Source: Erigeron canadensis
Lineage: Eukaryota > Streptophyta > Magnoliopsida > Asterales > Asteraceae
Length of the DNA stretch: 64,000 bases
NCBI RefSeq assembly: GCF_010389155.1
Contig: NC_057763.1
Location: 6,944,649-7,008,648 of the forward strand
Direction of reading: 5' to 3'
Numbering within the stretch: position 1 is the stretch's first letter; each line of letters opens with the position of its first letter. Position numbers and translations under genes: made by a program. Below, piece by piece: positions 56,041 through 64,000 of the stretch. Below the pieces are notes generated by a model that saw only the letters and a list, made by a program, of their open reading frames with translations, was not told where the DNA came from and ran no database searches.

Positions 56041-57487
56041 TTCCCCATATTATAAGTAAATGGGTAAACAAAGTAGGGATGGATACATGTGTTTAATTTC
56101 CATCCATGGAGGTTTTGATAGATTTCCAATTGAAAATTTTAAATTGAGAATCTATTATGTGACGAGGCTCTTTACCTGACTCTGTTTAAAATAATGTATA
56201 TTAAATCTCTCGATGTTCGCGAGTAATTTACACTTAAAACAAATTAATAAACAGGCTATGCTTTCTTTTTTAGGTTATTAGATGATTACAATTTTTTTAA
56301 CCCAAATTTATACATCATAATTGGGTAATTTACTACGAGTAGTTATTATAATAGCTTTTATCATGACCATTTCTAAAATATTACCTAACAATACATCATA
56401 TGTATTAGACCTATAGAATTCACAAGTTTATGTATTTTGAAGCTAAGCTATGCTTTCCTATGTCAAATTAATGTCTTTTGATGATAAGCTATATTATAGT
56501 TTTTTTTATTTTATTTAAAGGTGTGGATCATTTATTCTTAAAAAGGGATTTAGTTACGTTGTCTTAATCGGGTTTGGGCTAAAGAGCTCCCTCACTACCT
56601 TATAGAAGGAAAATCACCCAATTAATTTGTTCAAAGGCACAACATTTAATTAAAAAAAACTTTGCTCGCTCAGCAAGACTTAAACCTGAGTTTTGTATCA
56701 CTGACTTGTGTGAGATATCTTGTACCATTGAGCTATTTTTTTCTTGAACAACGAGTTAGTAGTTAGCAGTTAGCGTCGAAATACCACACTGACATCCAAT
56801 TGGGCAGTATGCGGTGCTCGAACCATGCATGCCTGGAATGAAACCCATGACTCTCGAAACTCCCCCCCTAATAATCCACTCTTACAAATGTAAGAAGTGA
56901 AATTCACTGCATGAGCTATTTGTGAATGCAAGACTTAATCCTGAGTTTTGTATCAATAACTTGTGTGAGATATATTGTACCACTAAACTATTTTTTTTTT
57001 AATTTTTTTTTGGGGTATCGTTGGGCTATTTGTTTGTTGGTTAAGCTATATTATAGTCGTTAAGCCAAATATAAGTATCAAAGCTGTAGACATAAAAGTT
57101 AAAATCGATTACCTATACATAATTCTTGATTTTGTTGTGAAATAGTCAAAGTCTCGTTAAACAACATGTACAACTTTTGTGAATGCATAAACTACATGTA
57201 CACATATGACACATGTACTTATAGTAAATATCAATTAAAAATAACACTAACTATAATCACTAATATTATTTGGTGTAATCCGTATATTATTTTTTTTTAT
57301 AGTTAAACATTATCAATTTTATCTTTAAACTTTGCATTGTGAAATAATATAAAAAATAATGTCTGCTCGATTTTATTTTTTTGTTTATATGCGATTGATG
57401 GTAAACATTTGATGGCGATAATATACATTTTTAAAATCAAATTATGAAAGTTAAAAAGGTTAACCATTGTCAATTATGGGTGTGTTG

Positions 57488-57732
57488 ACCAATAAGCTAG
57501 TCTGGTTTGGTAGGCGTTACTTCCATCTCCACATATAAAACCCCCCACACGCATCTCCCAACTACACCACCAACAACACCAACACCTTTTTAGAGAGAGA
57601 GAAAACACACAAAAAGAAGAGAGAGAAAGTTTATTTTAAAAAATTTAAAATAAAAAAAATTCAACAAACTTTCTAATATCTTTCTCTCTCTTAATAACAT
57701 TTTTCTCTCTCTAGATCAACAATAAACAAGGA
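57488..57732 (+). promoter_or_regulatory. Promoter and 5' UTR of the P450 reductase gene
   Basis: CCAAT at 57488-57492 and TATAAAA at 57534-57540 are about 45 bases apart. A GA-rich then CT-rich leader (AGAGAGAGAGAAAACAC, TCTCTCTCTTAATAAC) fills 57590-57715 before the ATG at 57733. Transcription likely begins near 57565. Confidence 0.65.
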
Positions 57733-60700
57733 ATGCAATCTGAATCAGTTGAAACGACGACGTTTGATATAATTTCATCAGCTATTAAACAGAAAATTAT
57801 AGATACAGAAAACGTATCTAACACCGCCGGAGGAAATTCAACCATGCCGTCTGTATTTGAGATGCTTCTAGAGAACCGTGAGCTGCTGCTGATAGTTACT
57901 ACTTCCGTTGCCGTTTTGGTAGGCTGTTATGTCGTTTTGATGTGGAAGAGATCTTCCGACGAGAAAAAATCCGGCGGCAAGGATTTTCAGCCGCCGAAGA
58001 TCGCCGTTCCGAAGAGAGAAGTTGAAGAAGATGTTGATGACGGTAAGAAGAAGGTTACTATTTTCTTCGGAACTCAAACCGGAACAGCTGAAGGTTTCGC
58101 TAAGGTAAATCCACCAATCAGAAGCCTCAATTTACTTACATATTAGTGAAATACAGTTGTTCAGAAAGTCAATTGACCAATCAGAAGCCTCAATTTACCT
58201 TATTAGGATAAAATAGTTGTACTTGAAGCCAATCGGCCAATCAGCAGCTTTAGTTTACCTAAAATTGGATATATATATTATTTGTATATATATACACATA
58301 GATAAAGTATTATTGTTATTATCATAGATTGTTGTATATGGATCGATTTTGTAGATATTGAATAACTGATTAAGTTAATGATTATATTTGAAGGCACTTT
58401 TTGAAGAAGCTAAAGCGAGATATGAAAAGGCGGTGTTTAAAGTGGTTGATATGGTGAGTGTTGACTTTTTTTATACAAGTTATGATGCGTAGTGTACAAC
58501 TTGTATATATAGAAGTGTTTGACTTATGGATGATGACGATGATGATAAATGCACAGATTATTATAATTATAATATATTTCTTTATGTTAGGATGATTATG
58601 CTGCTGATGATGAAGAGTATGCAGAGAAACTAAAGAAGGAGACATATGCTTTCTTCTTTTTGGCTACGTAAGTTTTTGTGTTCGTTTTTTATATGTTTGA
58701 AGGAAATAATTTGATTATATAAGATTGTGGATCGCCGTATCCACGTCCGTAGGATAATGCTTGTGATATTGATCATCGAAATAAATGAAATTAAAATGTG
58801 AAAGATGTAGGAAGTTGTTGACTACATATGGATTGAATTCTGTGTGATGATTTGTTGTGTAGATATGGAGATGGTGAGCCGACTGATAATGCTGCTAGAT
58901 TTTATAAATGGTTTAGTGAGGTAAATGTTAGTATATGCATATGTAGAGTAGATCGATGTTTTAAGTCTAGCGAGGATGTTGGTTTTGATTTATAATTTGA
59001 TGCTACTTGTATAGGGGGATGACAAAGGAGTTTGGCTTGAAAAACTTCAATATGGTGTATTTGGTTTGGGTAACAGACAGTATGAGCATTTCAACAAGGT
59101 AATGTTACATATCATGCCACTTTCTTAATGTTCACATTTCAGCTAGCATTATCAATGTTTTGATTAGGCTAATTTATGTTGATTCTTTTGGTGTATGTAG
59201 ATTGCTATAGTGGTCGATGAGGGTCTCACGGCGCAAGGTATGTTAATTTCCATGCTAAGTTGTATCCGTTTGTTTATAGTAGTAAACTATGCTGGTTAAG
59301 TATTTGCGCACGTTTTTACCAAACTGTTACCTGTAATTCGCCCCTTTCCAGTTTACTATTTTGTGCATGTTCTGGCTAACCTAAGTTTTATACTAGCGTT
59401 CCCAATGTCACATTGTTTCATCACTGAGTGCAAATAATAGTTAGAAATCATGATGCTTCTATATTATTGATTTGAAGGTCCAGTGCTTATTATCTAAAGA
59501 TTATGGTTTTCATCAATCTTAGGTGCAAAGCGCATTGTTCCAGTTGGCCTAGGAGATGATGATCAGTCAATTGAAGATGATTTTACTGCATGGTATTAAA
59601 GAAACACTTGACATCTTTCTTAAAATGTGAAGGCTGCTGGCGATTCACGAGTATATCTGAGATTGGATTTTTAATCAATTATCTGTCAATGATTCTACAG
59701 GAAAGAGACAGTGTGGCCTGAATTGGATCTATTGCTTCGTGATGAGGATGACAAAGCCGCTGCTACACCTTACACAGCTGCCATTCCAGAATACCGAGTT
59801 GTGTTCCATGACAAACCTGGTGCATCTGTTGATGATCATATTCAAACAAATGGTCATGCTGTTCATGATGCTCAACATCCAGTCAGGTATTAGAAATGTT
59901 CTATGGCTCAGTATTAAATCTTACCCGTATACGACTTATACGTATTTTTTACATAACATTATTCTGGTCTCCTCTTACAGGTCTAATGTGGCTGTCAAAA
60001 AGGAGCTCCATACCCCTGAATCTGATCGCTCTTGCACTCACCTTGAATTTGATATTTCTAACACTGGACTGTCGTAAGTTATTGCTATTGAACTGCTTTT
60101 GCATGTTCTATGCTCAAGAAACGATACAGAATTATAAATTGATTTTTTTCTAGTTATACCTACTAATTTTATTTTTTTTAATAATATTTAGATATGAAAC
60201 TGGGGATCATGTTGGTGTCTACTGTGAAAACCTAATTGAAGTCGTGGAGGAAGCTGAGAGATTAATTGGATTACCGGCAGATACTTATTTCTCCTTACAC
60301 ACGGATGATGAGGATGGAACACAACTTGGTGGATCGTTACAGCCTCCTTTCCCTCCATGCACTCTAAGAAAAGCATTGACTAGTTATGCAGATGTGTTGA
60401 CTTCTCCCAAAAAGGTGACATTTAGTTATTTAAATTTTGTTACATTTTTGGTAAGAAGCTATACATAACTTTGCTTGTTTGTATATGTATTCCAGTCAGC
60501 TTTGCTTGCTCTAGCTGCTCATGCTTCTGATCCTACTGAAGCTGAGCGACTCAACTTTCTTGCATCTCGTGATGGCAAGGTCTGTGTTTCTTTTATAGCT
60601 CAAGACATAGGACTTGTACTGTTTTTGTTTATGCAAACTAATCTTTTGTTTATATCTTCTTTTATTCTTCAGGATGAGTATGCTCAATGGATTGTTGCAA

Positions 60701-62113
60701 GCCAAAGAAGCCTTCTTGAGGTCATGGAAGCTTTTCCATCAGCTAGGCCTCCACTTGGGGTTTTCTTTGCAGCTGTTGCCTCACGCTTACAGCCTCGATA
60801 CTATTCTATTTCTTCCTCCCCGAAGTAAGTAAATTCCGACTGATTTTCAAATATTTGGTACATTTCTAAAAGGCTTCACTTTTGCCCCATGAATGTTTCA
60901 TATGGTTAACCATCTTGCAATAATTTATTGTCACAGGATGGCACCAAACAGGATTCATGTTACTTGTGCATTAGTTTATGAGAAAACACCAGCAGGTCGT
61001 ATCCACAAAGGAATCTGTTCAACCTGGATGAAGGTACCTCAGTCTCACAATTCGAAACTTCGAAATCTTAAGTTGTTTTCAGTCATTTGATTCAGTTTCA
61101 TGGTTTATTACAGAATGCTGTGCCAATGGAGGAAAGTCAAGATTCTAGTTGGGCACCCATTTTTGTTAGAACATCTAACTTTAGACTACCTGCTGACCCT
61201 ACAGTCCCTGTTATCATGATTGGCCCTGGAACCGGATTGGCTCCTTTCAGGGGTTTTCTTCAAGAGAGATTAGCTCTGAAGGAAGCCGGAACTGAACTCG
61301 GGAAATCCATTTTCTTCTTTGGATGTAGAAATCGCAAAGTTGTAAGTTCAAACTAAATTTGTTTTCTGGAAATTAGTTGATTCACTCAATATTATTTGTA
61401 TTTAATTTGTAACTTTTTTGAAATTTTAGGATTTCATATATGAGAGTGAATTGAACAACTTTGTTGAGAGTGGAGCTCTTTCGGAGCTTGATGTTGCTTT
61501 CTCCCGTGAAGGCCCCACTAAGGAATATGTGCAACATAAAATCACCCAGAAGGTTGGTGAAACAAGCAACAGAAAATGCCATTCAATTTATGATTTTGTA
61601 ATGACATTAGCTTGTATAAAGTTTAATATAAAATCTATTCTTCTATTTGACAGGCTTCAGATATCTGGAACATGCTTTCGGAGGGAGCGTATTTGTATGT
61701 ATGTGGTGATGCTAAAGGCATGGCTAAAGATGTACATCGCACTCTTCATACCATTATACAGGAACAGGTATTTTTGACTCCTCAAATTTTCTGTATCTGA
61801 GATCTATGATGGCCTTTTCTAGTAATGGGGCCTATTTTGACAAATCGGCTTTTATATGGTCAAAACAGCATACCATTGTGTAATTTGTGTCTATCATCCG
61901 AAGTTGACTTTCAAGTTTAAACTTTTCTATTCTTGGGTGCTATTAATAAACATTGAAAGAAAATGTGATTGTGTGTCTTAATTGTTTGGTCTTGGTTGAC
62001 GTTTTGTTAACATCAATTATTGTTGATTTCAGGGATCTTTAGACTCTTCTAAGGCGGAGCTTTATGTCAAGAATCTACAAATGTCAGGAAGATACCTTCG
62101 TGATGTTTGGTAA
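57733..62113 (+). CDS. CPR: NADPH-cytochrome P450 reductase, 17 exons, 712 aa
   Basis: Exons 57733-58104, 58394-58453, 58591-58667, 58863-58920, 59015-59098, 59201-59237, 59523-59592, 59701-59886, 59981-60073, 60192-60414, 60496-60579, 60673-60824, 60937-61033, 61114-61341, 61430-61552, 61654-61767, 62033-62113; GT-AG throughout, 2139 nt. A membrane anchor is at residues 51-71. FMN site [14 protein letters not shown] at 111-124, [11 protein letters not shown] and [11 protein letters not shown] follow; FAD site [10 protein letters not shown] at 490-499 with GICSTWM; NADPH site [12 protein letters not shown] at 568-579, then [14 protein letters not shown] and [14 protein letters not shown]; the conserved C-terminal VW is present. 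It passes electrons from NADPH via FAD and FMN to ER cytochromes P450. The long serine/threonine-rich N-terminus suggests the class II (stress- and phenylpropanoid-linked) plant type. No lesion seen. Confidence 0.97.
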
Positions 62114-63040
62114 TCCCTTGAAGACAACCGATAAAAAACGTGGAAAAAAACAAAAACAAGAAAAGATAAATAAATTAGATTTTGTTGAGGATATCTACTT
62201 GAAATTAAACAAGTTGGTGATAAAATATATTTTGATCTCTCATTTTACATTTACAGTGATTCGAATTCTTTTACTACATAATTTTTTGGTTCTTGTAATT
62301 TTTAAAGCTATAATACACAGCTATGTATTTCCATTAATGTATTTATTAACTACTTGCCACATCGTTGCATGCCATCTTTACCAAGTTTAGAGTCCATAGT
62401 TTTGAAGCAATTCGTTTGGCCGGCACTATTAAAAGAACATTATGTGGCATAATTCATAAATGATCAGTATCAAACTATCAATATTAATTTTAAAAAATAC
62501 CCTACGAATGGTCCCTTTGTGGGGTTAAATTGTGCAACCTATCTATCTTTCCATTTGGACGTAGAAACATCTGTTATTGGACATGTACATATACACAGTT
62601 GTACTTTGTACACATCAACAACAGACAGAAAGAAAGTACACCTAAATACCCTTTTAGTCTAAGTTAATAAAATTACAAAAGTTCTCACCAACTTAACCTT
62701 TACACTCTATTCTTGAGTAGTTAATTTTTACATGGAAATAAAAGGAAAAGATAGATAAATTAAGGTTTTTGGTATTTTTGAGATTTTTAACCAAAAGAAA
62801 AGAATGGAAAAGAAAAGGAAATTTAAGAAATTTTGGCTAAAAACTTTCCGCTCAAATTGGCCAGAAAGAGAAAAAAACCAACCTACAGTCAAACCTCTGT
62901 AAATTAATACTCGATAAATTAATACCTCGATAAAATTAATAATTTGTCCAGACCCAACTTAATAGAACTAATGGAAATCAACACTCGATAAATTAATTGT
63001 AATGTATGCAAATTGTGTAGTGAACCTTTATGAGAAATAA
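62114..63040. other. 3' flank of the reductase gene
   Basis: 3' UTR and AT-rich spacer. At about 62900-63000 CTCGATAAATTAATA-like units occur several times (ACTCGATAAATTAATACCTCG, ACTCGATAAATTAATTG), probably a decayed MITE. No gene seen. Confidence 0.5.
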
Positions 63041-63284
63041 TGGAATGTAGGTATTTGAAGGAATGTAGGTATTAGAACTACTATTAATTATGGTGCAAAA
63101 GGTTAAGTTTTATTCCATGTGGGGGGTTTATATAAGCATATAAATTGCACTTAAACCCCCTCTCATAATTACAAATAAGTACATGGCTAATTACATGATA
63201 AACCCTTATCTAAAACATAATAGACTCAAAGGACAACATAATTACTTAATTACAAAACGTGCACTACAAAATATAAAGCTAACA
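63041..63284 (-). repeat. Probable 3' LTR of a Copia-type element
   Basis: The right edge is firm: on the minus strand the purine tract CTAAGGGGGAGAT is followed by TGTTAGCTTTATATTTTGTAG, the usual Copia junction. The left edge (TGGAATG at 63041) is a guess from the TG/CA rule. A TATA-like TATATAAACC lies on the minus strand near 63130. Confidence 0.5.
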
Positions 63285-63297
63285 ATCTCCCCCTTAG
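63285..63297 (-). promoter_or_regulatory. Copia polypurine tract
   Basis: CTAAGGGGGAGAT on the minus strand directly before TGTTAGC. Confidence 0.7.
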
Positions 63298-63311
63298 TGC
63301 CGTTTTGTGAT

Positions 63312-64000
63312 TGATCACTGGTGGGCTTTCTTCTTTTTCCTTTGACGTCTATTTCTTTTCTTCGTTGAAGATTCTGGCTTGTCTTTGAAAAAGGTTTGTG
63401 GCTTGAATGCTCTTTTCTCATATTGGCTCTTGGCTTCCTTCCAGTACTTTCTTGGTATGAAATGATATCTTGGATCAGCAGGCCGGTTGGGTGGTTCAAT
63501 GATGTTGTCGGCGAAGTTGACAGGAGGCATGTTGTGCAGACCAGGCTTATTGTTTGGCGAATAAATTACCCAAGACCCTTCAGGTACGTGAATGACGCCT
63601 GTTTGTTCATTTGGAAGCCTTGCTGCAATGATGGTTCTCGATCTTTCTCTATGTTCAAGCCTTGATTTGAACCTTTTAATCACCTTCAATAATCTTCACT
63701 TTTCTTTGTCCGACTCTTCAAATTCTTGTAGACTTTCAATGACTCTTAAGCATTGTCTGAGTGTACCATCAGAATACTTGCATAGCTCGTCGAGTCGGAT
63801 GAATATCTTATGCCCCTGATCACTGATGAATACAACTCCTCTTGGATTATCAAATACAACCCCGATATGAAAATTATCAAGATTTATGCCCCTTATTCTT
63901 TGGATGGGAATGGTGAGGTTCACTTTCTTCCTTCTCTTTTCGATGCCCAATTGGAAGTCTCTTTGGGTTTGACTGAGTATAAGACTATCCATATATCTCT
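63312..64000 (-). pseudogene. Retroelement-borne protein tail, broken by one stop, runs off the window
   Basis: One minus frame covers 63992 to 63315 with a single TGA at 63693-63695. It reads DFQLGIEKRRKKVNLTIPIQ and FIRLDELCKYSDGTLRQCLR, then after the stop a basic region ending KKRNRRQRKKKKAHQ. The DFQLGIE...VNLT and DEL.K.SDGTL motifs recur, as I remember, in tails of Asteraceae retroelement proteins. It lies just before the polypurine tract, so it is the last coding part of the element. The beginning is outside the window. Function unknown. Confidence 0.55.

Larger units (their letters stand above)
50757..57487. other. Long intergenic stretch with transposon remnants
   Basis: No host gene supported. 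It contains MITEs at 51490-51780, 52003-52296 and 54357-54713, two Helitron-like copies at 54869-55410, a LINE fragment at about 55606-56040, a 31-base direct repeat at about 53013/53117 and a 68-base direct repeat at 56673/56928. The rest is AT-rich. Confidence 0.6.

Noticed and set aside
62060..62390. Plus-strand frame of 108 codons
   Set aside because: It overlaps the last reductase exon in another frame and runs into the 3' UTR.

Overview
This is a plant nuclear window. The evidence is spliced genes with GT-AG introns, Athila-type and chromovirus Ty3-gypsy retrotransposons, MITEs, a plant mariner relative and plant-specific gene families. Retroelement-borne protein tails at 63 kb and the reductase sequence look like Asteraceae to me, but that placement is an inference from memory of such sequences.

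Three host genes can be read exon by exon. (1) A 15-exon minus-strand gene (887-12560, 381 aa) of the ADIP/SSX2IP coiled-coil family. A whole 5.9-kb chromovirus sits in its 13th intron, making that intron about 8.1 kb, yet the exon phases still join. (2) A 9-exon plus-strand gene (43074-50756, 412 aa) for an organellar single-stranded-DNA-binding protein (OSB family) with an OB-fold region and two PDF motifs. (3) A 17-exon plus-strand gene (57733-62113, 712 aa) for NADPH-cytochrome P450 reductase with all FMN, FAD and NADPH motifs. No tRNA, rRNA or CRISPR locus was found.

Most of the rest is layered transposon sequence. The chromovirus at 2506-8424 (5-bp TSD CTGAT) carries a tRNA-type SINE (16-bp TSD) and a hAT-like MITE (8-bp TSD). 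A broken mariner-like element lies at 12.8-14.9 kb and an OTU-protease remnant at 16.7-17.2 kb. From 17.2 to 40.9 kb there is a nest. A defective element with a methionine-type primer site and an unrecognised protein has its 5' LTR split by a 15.5-kb Athila element (20721-36237, TSD GTTGT) and by a second, deleted Athila-like element (36255-40210, TSD CCAAG). The 15.5-kb Athila is itself interrupted by a solo LTR of its own family (24767-26406, TSD ACCAC).

The most unusual signal is in these Athila elements. A 13-base palindrome, ACTGCGGCGCAGT, recurs 8 times in each LTR just upstream of the TATA box. It recurs another 12 times inside the element, around the promoter and first intron of a spliced third gene. 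Flanking bases change together so that the hairpin is kept. The related element at 36.3 kb has the same layout with an unrelated palindrome (TTAACGGCCGTTAA-like). This suggests a fast-changing palindromic promoter array as a conserved design of this lineage.

The gaps between genes hold MITEs (two copies of one Mutator-type family with 9-bp TSDs, three copies of another in front of the OSB gene), Helitron-like pieces, a LINE fragment and simple repeats. A Copia-type 3' end runs off the right edge.
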